Shown here: positions 1-6,040 of the stretch, piece by piece
Position numbering within the stretch: the stretch's first letter is position 1
How the letters are laid out: the number at the start of each line of letters is the position of its first letter
DNA from: a virus
Virus record (IMG/VR): IMGVR_UViG_3300017788_000002
Coordinates: 1 to 42,601 of that record
Length of the DNA stretch: 42,601 bases
Direction: 5' to 3' (one strand)
Position numbers and translations under genes: made by a program
Notes under the pieces: model-generated
What the model saw: only the letters and a program-made list of their open reading frames with translations
Database searches by the model: none
What the model was told of the DNA's origin: nothing

Positions 1-123
1 CCGCCTGACCCGACAGCGCACCTGTCCCCCCGCAGGGGGGGGCGGGATGCGACCGCCGTGTGGCATCGCACCTGACCCCCTACCGGAGACCTGACCCATG
101 CAAGTTGAAACCCTGTCCGTGAC
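1..123. repeat. Terminal direct repeat (circular overlap), left copy
   Basis: These 123 bases are repeated exactly at 42479-42601. The repeat includes the end of one gene's stop region, a leader cassette and the first codons of the gene at 98, so it interrupts an otherwise continuous rightward cluster. That is what an assembler leaves when it closes a circular or circularly permuted molecule. A true short terminal repeat cannot be excluded from sequence alone. Confidence 0.95.
26..100 (+). promoter_or_regulatory. Leader cassette upstream of the gene at 98
   Basis: A hairpin of six C and six G around a GCA loop (26-40) is followed by a small inverted repeat GCC GTGT GGC. Then come the conserved CACCTGACCCCC box, the ribosome-binding core TACCGGAGA and CCTGACCC before ATG 98. 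GGAG lies nine bases from the start codon. The same arrangement recurs ahead of many genes in this genome. Confidence 0.75.
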
Positions 124-520
124 CCGCCTGACCGTCACCCTCCCCATCCGCACCAATCTGTCGCAGGGACGCATCCGCTTCCTGCTGACGGTGGAGCGCG
201 TCATCGACCTCACACATCGGAGTACAGCGTCCGCGCCAAGGGTGACCTACCGCCTGTCGTTCCGCACCGAACACGCGACCGAGGCGCTGCAAACGCACTC
301 CGCATGCGACCATCTCGGTTGGCCAACCGATGTGTTCAGCCTGTCCGGGCGGGCGTACGACCTGCTGTCCACCCACGGCGCGGATGCCGAGCGGGACGCC
401 ATCCGCATGGTGCTGGGGCACCTCCAGCAGGACGCGGTGGAGGGCGCGTTCCCGGTCCAGACCCGCCGCATCCTGCTCGCCTTGTGGGACGGCATCGATA
501 CCTCGTCTGCAACCGCCTGA
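98..520 (+). CDS. Hypothetical early protein, 140 aa
   Basis: I do not recognise this protein. It has no signal peptide or membrane segment. The N-terminal half alternates hydrophobic and polar residues as in beta strands, and the C-terminal half looks helical around the segment ADAERDAIRMVLGHLQQDA. The ATG at 98 sits directly behind a leader cassette with CCGGAGA, which fixes the start. It is third in the rightward early cluster, after the genes at 41934 and 42181 across the circular junction. Small, leader-driven early genes of this kind usually encode accessory or host-modifying proteins, but nothing in the sequence shows a specific role. Confidence 0.7.
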   Translation: MQVETLSVTRLTVTLPIRTNLSQGRIRFLLTVERVIDLTHRSTASAPRVTYRLSFRTEHATEALQTHSACDHLGWPTDVFSLSGRAYDLLSTHGADAERDAIRMVLGHLQQDAVEGAFPVQTRRILLALWDGIDTSSATA

Positions 521-536
521 CCCGACCGCGCACCGC

Positions 537-607
537 GCACCCCAACCGGGGTGCCGGATGCGACAGCCGTGTGGCCTAGCACCTGACCCCTACCGGAGAC
601 TGACATG
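537..607 (+). promoter_or_regulatory. Leader cassette upstream of the gene at 605
   Basis: A hairpin with arms GCACCCC and GGGGTGC around AACC (537-554) is followed by GCC GTGT GGC, the box CACCTGACCCC, TACCGGAGA and CTGAC before ATG 605. GGAG is six bases from the ATG. From about 574 through codon 7 the sequence is almost identical to 3408-3458, so this leader was duplicated together with the start of its gene. Confidence 0.75.
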
Positions 608-1105
608 TACGACTACACACTCATGCGAATCACGACCGCCAACATTGCCTTCCGCCTCGACGCCCTCAACAACGACCGGGCCACGAAAGGATGCGTGTAC
701 GATGCCCGGCGCACGGGACGCCTGTGGGTGATCACCATGACCCCAGAGGGCGCGACCATGGCGAGGACGGTGGCCGACTGCCTGACGAGCCGCGAGTGCT
801 TCGCCATGCTGTACGGCCTGCTGCGCGGTCGCCAGCACCAGCACGACGATCGCCTGCGCACGGTGTTCGGCCCCTGCGCAGCGGGGCCGTTGACGCCCGC
901 CCAACCGGAGCGCGTCTGCTGCGACCATTGCGCGGTCGGCCTGACTACACAGACGGCGCACTTCGTGGAATGCCTGTCCCGCGACTGCGCCAGCGCGAAC
1001 GCGGGCGAGTCCGGCACCCTCTGCGCGACCTGCTTTGAGCGCGACTCCCTGCCCGCAGCCGACTGCTGCCCCATCACGGGCGACGAGTACGGGATGCCGT
1101 CCTGA
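605..1105 (+). CDS. Cysteine-rich putative zinc-binding protein, 166 aa
   Basis: The C-terminal 65 residues hold a cysteine cluster: C105, C106, H108, C109, then C123 and C128, a CxxC at 140-143, and C154/C155. Two CxxC pairs with further cysteines between them suggest one or two zinc sites of the RING or treble-clef kind. The N-terminal about 100 residues are unrelated to any family I recognise. The first eleven residues (MYDYTLMRITT) closely match the 35-residue peptide encoded at 3438, and the leader is shared too. A role in binding nucleic acid or host protein is possible but only inferred. Confidence 0.75.
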   Translation: MYDYTLMRITTANIAFRLDALNNDRATKGCVYDARRTGRLWVITMTPEGATMARTVADCLTSRECFAMLYGLLRGRQHQHDDRLRTVFGPCAAGPLTPAQPERVCCDHCAVGLTTQTAHFVECLSRDCASANAGESGTLCATCFERDSLPAADCCPITGDEYGMPS

Positions 1106-1120
1106 CGCTGCCCTGCCCTC

Positions 1121-1195
1121 GCCTCCGGCCCGCGCCGGAGGCTTGGGCTGGTCACCGTGACCAGCACCTAACCCCTTACCGGAGACCTGACCATG
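1121..1195 (+). promoter_or_regulatory. Leader cassette upstream of the gene at 1193
   Basis: Hairpin one has 9-base arms GCCTCCGGC and GCCGGAGGC around CCGC (1121-1142). Hairpin two, CTGGTCAC C GTGACCAG (1148-1164), is nearly a perfect palindrome. They are followed by CACCTAACCCC, TTACCGGAGA and CCTGACC before ATG 1193. The layout matches the cassette at 3367-3440 element for element, although the stem sequences differ. Confidence 0.8.
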
Positions 1196-1429
1196 ATCGT
1201 GAACATCCCCGCCCGTCTTCTGACGCCCGTCCTGCCCGCCCTGCTTCGTGCCGTCGAGGACGCCGAGCGGGCCGCAACAGACCGCGACCTACGCCAGCGC
1301 GACCGCGACCACGCGCAGCAGGACGCGAACGCCCTCAACGAACTGGACACCCTGCTGCGGGCTGCGCTTGATGCCCAGCCCTATTCCGTGGCCGAACTGG
1401 CCGTCCGCGAATCCCCGATTGTCGCCTGA
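1193..1429 (+). CDS. Hypothetical early protein, 78 aa, helical
   Basis: An unrecognised small protein. Residues about 12-60 are strongly charged and read as a long amphipathic helix or coiled coil rich in D, E, R and A (DAERAATDRDLRQRDRDHAQ). The start codon follows a leader cassette, with GGAG eight bases upstream. It has no cysteines or membrane segment. Its place in the run of leader-driven early genes is all that can be said about its role. Confidence 0.7.
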   Translation: MIVNIPARLLTPVLPALLRAVEDAERAATDRDLRQRDRDHAQQDANALNELDTLLRAALDAQPYSVAELAVRESPIVA

Positions 1430-1430
1430 C

Positions 1431-1460
1431 CGCACCCCTTACCGGAGATACCTGACCATG
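1431..1460 (+). promoter_or_regulatory. Short leader (no hairpin) upstream of the gene at 1458
   Basis: It carries only the downstream half of the cassette: CACCCCTTACCGGAGA, then TACCTGACC and ATG. There is no hairpin between the stop at 1429 and the ribosome-binding core, unlike the neighbouring cassettes. GGAG is ten bases from the ATG. Confidence 0.65.
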
Positions 1461-2003
1461 AAGACCGTGAAGCACTACCGTCCGATCCCGCGCCCGGAGA
1501 ACGACCGCACCGCAGGCGTGGCGCACGACCTGTTGACCGAATCCTTGACCGCGCTGGCTGGCCTTGCCGACCAGCCGCGCAAGGACGCCGCTCGCCGCGA
1601 GCAGGCGATGCGGGAGCGCGAGCGGGCGGTGGGCCCGCTGACCGTCCTGCACCTCGCCGGAGCCATCACGACGGGCCAGTTCACGCTGACCCTGTGCCAC
1701 ATCGATGCGCTCATGCTGGTGGCGATCGGGGACTACCGCGCTCCCGCTCCCCGTCAGAAGCGTGTGGAGTACGTCGTGCTGCTCCTCGACGAGCATGGCG
1801 ACTCGCACAATTCGACGTTTCACGACACGTTGAAAGACGCCCGTGCCGACGCCCGGCGGTACGTCGGTGAAGAGGAGGGCGATGGTACTGTCATCGTCGG
1901 CACGGTCATTGAGCGCGTCCGTCTCGACGATCCCCTCGACCGCACGACCATTGAGACGCACGGCCAAGTCACGCCGGGATGGATCGACGCCCAGCACCCG
2001 TGA
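1458..2003 (+). CDS. Hypothetical early protein, 181 aa
   Basis: I do not recognise this protein. The start at 1458 is chosen because it follows the genome's standard leader; the open frame extends further upstream but would overlap the gene ending at 1429. Residues 1-70 are helical and charged. The C-terminal half (from VEYVVLLLDEHGD onward) alternates strand-like segments with a DARADARRYV helix, compatible with a small alpha/beta domain. A strong hairpin starts only a few bases after its stop, suggesting that this gene ends the first rightward transcription unit. Confidence 0.7.
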   Translation: MKTVKHYRPIPRPENDRTAGVAHDLLTESLTALAGLADQPRKDAARREQAMRERERAVGPLTVLHLAGAITTGQFTLTLCHIDALMLVAIGDYRAPAPRQKRVEYVVLLLDEHGDSHNSTFHDTLKDARADARRYVGEEEGDGTVIVGTVIERVRLDDPLDRTTIETHGQVTPGWIDAQHP

Positions 2004-2005
2004 GC

Positions 2006-2042
2006 GGCGAGCAGGGGGGGCGCTTACGCCCCCCCTCTCGCC
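2006..2042 (+). terminator. Strong hairpin after the gene ending at 2003
   Basis: Perfect arms AGGGGGGGCG and CGCCCCCCCT (2013-2022 and 2027-2036) close on a CTTA loop. They are extended by GGCGAG and CTCGCC outside, with one bulged C. There is no U-run after it, so it may act as an attenuator or RNA-stabilising end rather than a classical intrinsic terminator. It separates two early transcription units, because a promoter follows at 2248. Confidence 0.6.
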
Positions 2043-2244
2043 TTCGGCGGAATGCTCCTTGCACCAACGGTTGGCCTGCCGGGGGGCGTGGTTCGCACCC
2101 TTCTGCCCCGGCCCGTGTGGGACTACGCGATGACCCACATCGCCGCTCCCGAATTCTACTGCCCCTGCCCGAACTTCCGAACACCCTGTCGCAAGTCACG
2201 CGCCCGCCGCCACTTACGACAATCTCGCAAACTTACTGGATTGT

Positions 2245-2278
2245 TGGTTGCCTGTCTGTCGATAGTCGATATACTGAT
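2245..2278 (+). promoter_or_regulatory. Candidate early rightward promoter
   Basis: TTGCCT at 2248-2253 and TATACT at 2270-2275 are 16 bases apart, a fair sigma70-like pair. Between them GTCGATA occurs twice in tandem (about 2258-2271). The stretch GTTGGTTGC, CTGT, GTCGATA, TATxCTG is shared with the candidate leftward promoter near 8260-8290, which supports a common promoter/operator design. The start of transcription would lie about 50 bases upstream of ATG 2336. Confidence 0.6.
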
Positions 2279-2300
2279 GATCGCTCGGGTCGCGTGACCC

Positions 2301-2338
2301 GGGCACCTGACACCCCTGACCGGAGATACCTGACCATG
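2301..2338 (+). promoter_or_regulatory. Leader upstream of the DUF932 gene
   Basis: CACCTGACACCCCTGACCGG leads into GGAGA, TACCTGACC and ATG 2336. The ribosome-binding core is the same as in the other leaders, with GGAG ten bases from the ATG. The CACCTGAC box is present but its second half is altered. Confidence 0.65.
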
Positions 2339-3352
2339 GCACACGAACTGAAGCAGAATGACGGCCTCGTCCTCGCCCGCAACGCCGCTTGGCACGGGCT
2401 CGGCACCGTCGTGGAGTCCGCCCCCAACCCCTTCGCCGCCCTCCGCCTCGCCCGGCTGGAATGGACCGTCGAGGAGTCCGCCAACCTGACGGGGATCTTC
2501 AACCCCGGCGAGCAGGCGGAGTACCGCGTCTCGACCGACACCGCCAAGGTGCTCGTCCGCTCCGACGATCACAGCGTCCTCGGCGTGGTCGGCCCGGACT
2601 ACACCCCGGTGCAGAATCAGACGCTGGCCGAACTGGCCTACGCCCTGCGCGACGCCTCGTCGGAGCAAGGGGTGCGCATCGAATCCGCCGGATCGATCCG
2701 TGGCGGCAAGCGCGTGTGGTTCCTGATTCAGGCACCCAGCATTGAGATCGGGGCGAAGGGCGATGTAACGAACCCCTACCTCATGCTCACCAACGGGCAC
2801 GACGGGGGCGAGTCCCTCAAGGCGTTCGGCACCAACGTCCGCGTCGTGTGCGCCAACACCTACCGCGCTGCGATGGGGCAGGCCCGCGATGTGATCTCGT
2901 TCCGCCACACCAGCGGCATCAACGAGCGTGTGGACAGCCTGAAGTCCACGATCAACACGTGGTTCGCCTCCATCGCGAAGGGCCGCGAGTTCGCCTCGGC
3001 GCTCGCCGCCCGCCCGATGACCCGCACACAGGTGCAAGACCTGTGGGTCGAGGTGATCCAGCGCCTCGACGGCGAGATCCCCACCAAGCCCAAGAACGGT
3101 TGGGAAGAGCGCAGCCGGGAGCAGGCCATCGCGGGCCTCGCGCACATGGCGCAGGTGTTCGACCGCGAGTCGCAGCAGTTCGGCGCGACGGCGTGGGTCG
3201 CGGCCAACGCCGCCACCAACTGGGTCCAGCACGTGCGTTCGGAGTACAGCGTCCGCGCCAAGGACGCCAGCGTCCGCCGTTTCGCCAACTGGGGCGGCAC
3301 GGTGGCCGATGACACGGCGGAGGTGTGGAAGGCCGTCGCCACCCTCGCCTGA
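2336..3352 (+). CDS. DUF932 / phage-plasmid-like protein (TIGR03299 type), 338 aa
   Basis: The N-terminus (AAWHGLG near residue 20) and the central block NGHDGGESLKAFGTNVRVVCANT with following RHTSG match the DUF932 family, which is widespread on phages and plasmids. The biochemical role of the family is unproven. The length of 338 residues is typical. The start at 2336 is set by the leader; the frame is open further upstream through non-coding sequence. It follows its own candidate promoter at 2248 and heads the second rightward early unit. It is the largest protein of the early region, which fits an abundant early product. I am confident of the family and make no claim about function. Confidence 0.85.
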   Translation: MAHELKQNDGLVLARNAAWHGLGTVVESAPNPFAALRLARLEWTVEESANLTGIFNPGEQAEYRVSTDTAKVLVRSDDHSVLGVVGPDYTPVQNQTLAELAYALRDASSEQGVRIESAGSIRGGKRVWFLIQAPSIEIGAKGDVTNPYLMLTNGHDGGESLKAFGTNVRVVCANTYRAAMGQARDVISFRHTSGINERVDSLKSTINTWFASIAKGREFASALAARPMTRTQVQDLWVEVIQRLDGEIPTKPKNGWEERSREQAIAGLAHMAQVFDRESQQFGATAWVAANAATNWVQHVRSEYSVRAKDASVRRFANWGGTVADDTAEVWKAVATLA

Positions 3353-3366
3353 CCTGACCTGCCCTC

Positions 3367-3440
3367 GCCCCCCGGCCACCGCCGGGGGGCTTGGGCTCGC
3401 CACGTTGGCTAGCACCTGACCCCTACCGGAGACTGACATG
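3367..3440 (+). promoter_or_regulatory. Leader cassette upstream of the 35-codon gene
   Basis: A hairpin with 10-base arms GCCCCCCGGC and GCCGGGGGGC around CACC (3367-3390) is followed by TTGGGCT, a small inverted repeat GCCA CGT TGGC, CACCTGACCCC, TACCGGAGA and CTGAC before ATG 3438. It parallels the cassette at 1121-1195, including the flanking CTGCCCTCGCC and TTGGGCT, with both stems changed on both sides. Confidence 0.8.
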
Positions 3441-3545
3441 TACGACTGCACACTCATCCGCCTGACCACCGACACCGACCACACCATCAGCGCCAGCATC
3501 ACCGTCGAGAACGTGGCCTGCGCCGGGAAGGGGGTGGCCAAGTGA
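3438..3545 (+). CDS. Small peptide, 35 aa, partial paralogue of the protein at 605
   Basis: The reading frame starts MYDCTLIRLTT and ends VACAGKGVAK. Its first eleven residues match those of the 166-residue protein at 605 except for three substitutions, and the leader upstream is nearly identical. The stop TGA overlaps the GTG start at 3542, so translation of the next gene is probably coupled to this one. It may be a decayed duplicate of the 605 gene kept as a translational lead-in, or a functional micropeptide. Confidence 0.6.
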   Translation: MYDCTLIRLTTDTDHTISASITVENVACAGKGVAK

Positions 3546-3988
3546 ACTGCATCTTCAACGATGGCGGTCGCGCTGCGGCGGGCTTCGCCGGGCAAACAGG
3601 CGACTGCGTTTGCCGGGCCGTTGCCATCGCCGCGCAACGCCCCTACGCGGAGGTCTACGCTGCGCTCAACCACCTTGCGCAGTCGGAGCGCCCGCGCAAG
3701 GGACGCAAGCGCAGCAACTCGCGCACCGGGGTGTTCGTTCAGCGAGAATGGTTCAAGACCTACATGAGATCCCTTGGGTTCCGGTGGGTTCCGACCATGA
3801 AGATCGGCAGCGGGTGCAAGGTTCACTTGCGGGACGGCGAACTTCCTGCCGGGCGGCTTGTCGTGAATGTCAGCCGACACATGACCGCCGTGATTGATGG
3901 AACTGTGCAGGACACTCAAGACCCAACCCGGAACGGTACGCGCTGCGTCTACGGTTACTGGATTCACACTAATGAGGTGACCAAGTGA
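3542..3988 (+). CDS. Putative papain-like cysteine hydrolase, 148 aa
   Basis: The segment DGGRAAAGFAGQTGDCVCRA with C22, the later SRHMTAVIDG with H113, and DTQD with D124 or D127 give the Cys, His, Asp order and spacing of papain-like or C39-like folds. I know this layout (FNDGGRA, GDC, RAIAIA, RH.AVIDG) from a common phage protein family of unproven activity. It could be a peptidase, an amidase or a catalytically idle fold. The start is GTG at 3542, overlapping the upstream TGA; no ATG fits. The stop overlaps the GTG of the next gene. It has no signal peptide, so it acts inside the cell unless released at lysis. Fold assignment is moderate, activity low. Confidence 0.7.
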   Translation: MNCIFNDGGRAAAGFAGQTGDCVCRAVAIAAQRPYAEVYAALNHLAQSERPRKGRKRSNSRTGVFVQREWFKTYMRSLGFRWVPTMKIGSGCKVHLRDGELPAGRLVVNVSRHMTAVIDGTVQDTQDPTRNGTRCVYGYWIHTNEVTK

Positions 3989-4224
3989 CCCGCCACCTCC
4001 GCACCGTCGGCTACTGGATGCGGATCGACCCGTCGATTACCGCGCTGCACCTCGCACGCAGGATGGACGGCCCGACCGTCACGGAATTCCTGCTTGCAGC
4101 AGACACATTGGCACAGGCCGACCCGGATGACGAGGCCGGATGGGCCACCGCAGCGGATGCGTATTCGCAGGCGGAACGTGAATTCCTCGACGTTCACCGA
4201 GACACGAAGGTTTCCTACCGATGA
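3985..4224 (+). CDS. Hypothetical acidic protein, 79 aa
   Basis: An unrecognised small protein. The middle (LAQADPDDEAGWATAADAYSQAE) is acidic and helical. It starts with GTG at 3985, overlapping the TGA of the upstream gene, and its own stop overlaps the ATG at 4221. It is therefore one link in a chain of translationally coupled genes from 3438 to 4755. No leader cassette precedes it. Confidence 0.65.
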   Translation: MTRHLRTVGYWMRIDPSITALHLARRMDGPTVTEFLLAADTLAQADPDDEAGWATAADAYSQAEREFLDVHRDTKVSYR

Positions 4225-4424
4225 GCAACCCGTACAGCACATTCAAAGACCGCAAAACGGTGCCCCTGCCGCAGCCGACGTTCGACATGCTGTTGCAGTA
4301 CCGATCGATGATGGCCGTCACCGTCCCGCCCGGCGTCAACGTCAGCCTGCACGCCGCCGTGCATCACGCGCTCGTCACCGCCATGGCGGTGCATGCCAAG
4401 GAGAATGCCCATGAAACTCGTTAG
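4221..4424 (+). CDS. Hypothetical protein, 67 aa
   Basis: An unrecognised small protein. It begins with ATG at 4221 inside an ATGA overlap with the upstream stop. The tail VSLHAAVHHALVTAMAVHAKE looks like an amphipathic helix. The C-terminal 14 bases overlap the next gene, and the Shine-Dalgarno of that gene lies inside this coding sequence. Confidence 0.65.
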   Translation: MSNPYSTFKDRKTVPLPQPTFDMLLQYRSMMAVTVPPGVNVSLHAAVHHALVTAMAVHAKENAHETR

Positions 4425-4755
4425 CCTCATCGTTCTTTCCCTGTCCGCCACCTGTTCCGCAGGCGATGTGCTGCTGAACTTCGGCAGGGGTATGCAGATG
4501 TGGAACGGTGGCGTCGCCATCGACATCGGCGGCGGATCGTGGGTTGGTTCGGGCTGGGCTCGTTACCCCGGCATCAGCCCGCCATGGAACCCCGTGCTGC
4601 CGCCCGTCCGGATGCCGTCGGCTCCGTTCGTCGTGCAGCCCGCCGTGGTGCAGCCGCCCGTCGTGCTGGTGCAGCCTCCGGCTGCGCCCAAGACCTACAC
4701 GCTGTGGGTCGCAGGCGAGCCCTATACTGTGCTCGCAGCCCAGCCCGCCCGCTGA
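4411..4755 (+). CDS. Secreted proline/valine-rich protein, 114 aa
   Basis: The start at 4411 is preferred because AAGGAG lies seven bases upstream and the product then begins with a clean signal peptide, MKLVSLIVLSLSATCSAGDV, with likely cleavage after CSA. The cysteine is not in a proper lipobox, so export by signal peptidase I is more likely than lipidation. The mature part has a glycine-rich stretch (GGVAIDIGGGSWVGSG), then a repetitive proline/valine segment with VVQP and VQPP units at about 74-93. It ends the rightward cluster, just before the hairpin at 4771. An exported proline-rich early protein could act in the envelope, for instance in superinfection exclusion, but this is only inference. 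Confidence 0.7.
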   Translation: MKLVSLIVLSLSATCSAGDVLLNFGRGMQMWNGGVAIDIGGGSWVGSGWARYPGISPPWNPVLPPVRMPSAPFVVQPAVVQPPVVLVQPPAAPKTYTLWVAGEPYTVLAAQPAR

Positions 4756-4770
4756 TGCTGCTCCCGTGAT

Positions 4771-4800
4771 ACCCCCCGTCCTGTTCGCAGGGCGGGGGGT
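4771..4800. terminator. Convergent-operon terminator hairpin
   Basis: The arms ACCCCCCGTCCTG and CAGGGCGGGGGGT pair over 13 positions with one G-U and a TTCG loop. It lies between the rightward gene ending at 4755 and the leftward gene ending at 4804. The TTATTCATTTC that follows on the + strand is moderately T-rich. It probably stops both early transcripts. Confidence 0.85.
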
Positions 4801-4803
4801 TAT

Positions 4804-5061
4804 TCATTTCATCGCCGCCCGCCGCAGACGGTGCCGCTGCGAGTTGGCCGCGACGCATCGCTGGCAGCGGCACCCGTACTGGTATGCGGTGCATGGCGTG
4901 AGCCGTGGATGAGCACAGCCCCGGCCCCTCCGGGCGTAGCCCTTGGCTGCGGCGACAACCCTCCGCTGCTTCAGCCGATTCCATTCCCGGCATCGGTCGC
5001 ATCGGCAACCGAGTTGATAGGCGTAACTGGATGAGTACTGTTCATGCTTGCACGTGCACAT
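4804..5061 (-). CDS. Double CRC zinc-binding protein, 85 aa
   Basis: Two copies of a motif of the form AYQ.GCRC..C....N...R occur at residues 14-34 and 59-80, with cysteines at 19, 21, 24 and at 64, 66, 69. Each copy is followed by a basic patch, and a histidine precedes each one (H6, H51). This CRC motif is common in small phage and actinobacterial proteins that probably bind zinc and nucleic acid. It is the last gene of the leftward early operon and overlaps the end of the RusA-like gene by 20 bases, next to the hairpin at 4771. Confidence 0.8.
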   Translation of the reverse strand: MCTCKHEQYSSSYAYQLGCRCDRCREWNRLKQRRVVAAAKGYARRGRGCAHPRLTPCTAYQYGCRCQRCVAANSQRHRLRRAAMK

Positions 5062-5452
5062 CGTGAACCTTCAGCAGGATGTAGGGCTGCTGGCCCTTAC
5101 TGATTCGGTGCGTGGTGAATTGGATGGACTGGACGCACGCATCATCTCGCCACACGTTCGCGTCGGTGAGGCCGTCGATGTATGCCTTGGTTCGTCCTCC
5201 GATGTTGTCTACATCCGGCAGGCGACCGCGCCCGTGCCACTCCACGAACACGGTCGCCTGCTGGAACGGTTGCCACGATGCGCACTTTCGCATCTCTGCC
5301 GCCGCGAGCGTGGCCGCAACATTGCGGTCGCATCGCGAAGCCTTGTGCCGCACCCGCCAATGGGTGCGAGAGTTGGCACTTGGCATCAGCGGCAGCGGCA
5401 ACCGAATGATCAGGCGTTGAGCAGTTCCGTCGTCTCGTCTGCCAACAGCCAT
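5042..5452 (-). CDS. rusA: RusA-like Holliday junction resolvase, 136 aa
   Basis: The sequence shows the RusA pattern: an N-terminal strand (RLIIRLPLPLMPSAN), then PDVDN at residues 79-83, TKAYIDGL with a lysine at 89, and WRDDACV at 101-107. In the family the acidic residues of these blocks bind metal and cleave four-way junctions, and the length fits. The ATG at 5452 is chosen because it keeps the first strand, has GAGG about 12 bases upstream, and overlaps the previous gene only slightly. It likely resolves recombination or replication intermediates made by the RecE/ERF pair, so that packaging receives unbranched DNA. Confidence 0.88.
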   Translation of the reverse strand: MAVGRRDDGTAQRLIIRLPLPLMPSANSRTHWRVRHKASRCDRNVAATLAAAEMRKCASWQPFQQATVFVEWHGRGRLPDVDNIGGRTKAYIDGLTDANVWRDDACVQSIQFTTHRISKGQQPYILLKVHDVHVQA

Positions 5453-5754
5453 GTCATTACTGCCTCGGCCCACTCCGCCGCTTCGTCTTCGGTCACGTGC
5501 TGGGTTTGATCGATCGTTAGTGCTCGGCATCGGTCCCCTGCGTGCAGCGTGACGATGGTGCGGCGTCGGTTGTACAGGATCCGGTCCTTTTTGATCAGCC
5601 AATCGGCGTTCTCGTACACCATTGTTAGGCAACTGGCCACGACCATCACTCCCGTGGCCGCAGTGTCTCCCTTCGATACGTCAACCGTCGAGGCCGCAGA
5701 GAGTACAGGGTTCGTGCTATCGAACCAGTCGATCTGTATGTGCCAGTGTTTCAT
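5410..5754 (-). CDS. Hypothetical protein, 114 aa
   Basis: An unrecognised protein. The first 75 residues look like a beta-rich domain (HIQIDWFDS, TGVMVVASCLTMVYENADWL, RRRTIVTLHAG). The last 35 are a helix rich in glutamate (HVTEDEAAEWAEAVMTWLL). It overlaps the upstream gene by 38 bases and the RusA-like gene by about 43, so expression is probably coupled. Confidence 0.7.
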   Translation of the reverse strand: MKHWHIQIDWFDSTNPVLSAASTVDVSKGDTAATGVMVVASCLTMVYENADWLIKKDRILYNRRRTIVTLHAGDRCRALTIDQTQHVTEDEAAEWAEAVMTWLLADETTELLNA

Positions 5755-6040
5755 CTAGGTTCTCCACGACTTTGCGTTGGCTGCATGGGCTGATGCCGTC
5801 GAGTGCGTTCGCCCGCAGGGTGCGGAACTTCTGCAACAGCCGCTTCGCACGGCGGGCCTGCATTCCACGCGGTGTTGCTGCCGCCTGCACCAGCGCCAGC
5901 ATCAGCAGTGACAGGCATTCATCAAGGGCAGCGGCGGCTGCGTGCGCCCTGTACTCCCGTTCTTCCGCCAGCCTGCGTAAGCGTTGCTGCGCGATCGGAT
6001 CGTCATCGGGTTCCGGAATCACTGGTGTCTTGCGTTTCAT
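5717..6040 (-). CDS. Hypothetical helical protein, 107 aa
   Basis: An unrecognised protein, almost entirely helical and rich in alanine, leucine and arginine, with basic residues near both ends. The ATG at 6040 is preferred over the GTG one codon upstream because it forms a TGATG overlap with the preceding stop, the same coupling seen elsewhere here. It has no membrane segment. Confidence 0.68.
   Translation of the reverse strand: MKRKTPVIPEPDDDPIAQQRLRRLAEEREYRAHAAAAALDECLSLLMLALVQAAATPRGMQARRAKRLLQKFRTLRANALDGISPCSQRKVVENLDETLAHTDRLVR

Larger units (their letters stand above)
2004..2335. other. Non-coding control region between early gene blocks
   Basis: This gap of 332 bases contains a hairpin directly after the stop at 2003, a candidate sigma70-type promoter at 2248-2275 and a leader cassette before ATG 2336. 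The stretch 2205-2285 is visibly richer in A and T than its surroundings, as expected for a promoter. I see no convincing gene in it. Confidence 0.7.

Noticed and set aside
1-123. Terminal repeat as a physical packaging end (T7-like)
   Set aside because: The repeat cuts through a gene cluster at a gene start, and T7-type repeats are usually in non-coding DNA at the end of the map. An assembly overlap is more likely.
2156-3967. Long minus-strand frame (603 codons) across the DUF932 gene
   Set aside because: It is antisense to a recognised family, crosses promoter and leader elements, and its translation has no family features.
4411-4755. Outer-membrane lipoprotein (outer spanin) reading of the secreted protein
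   Set aside because: The cysteine in SATCSAG is not preceded by a small residue at -1 in lipobox order, and no inner-spanin gene is adjacent.
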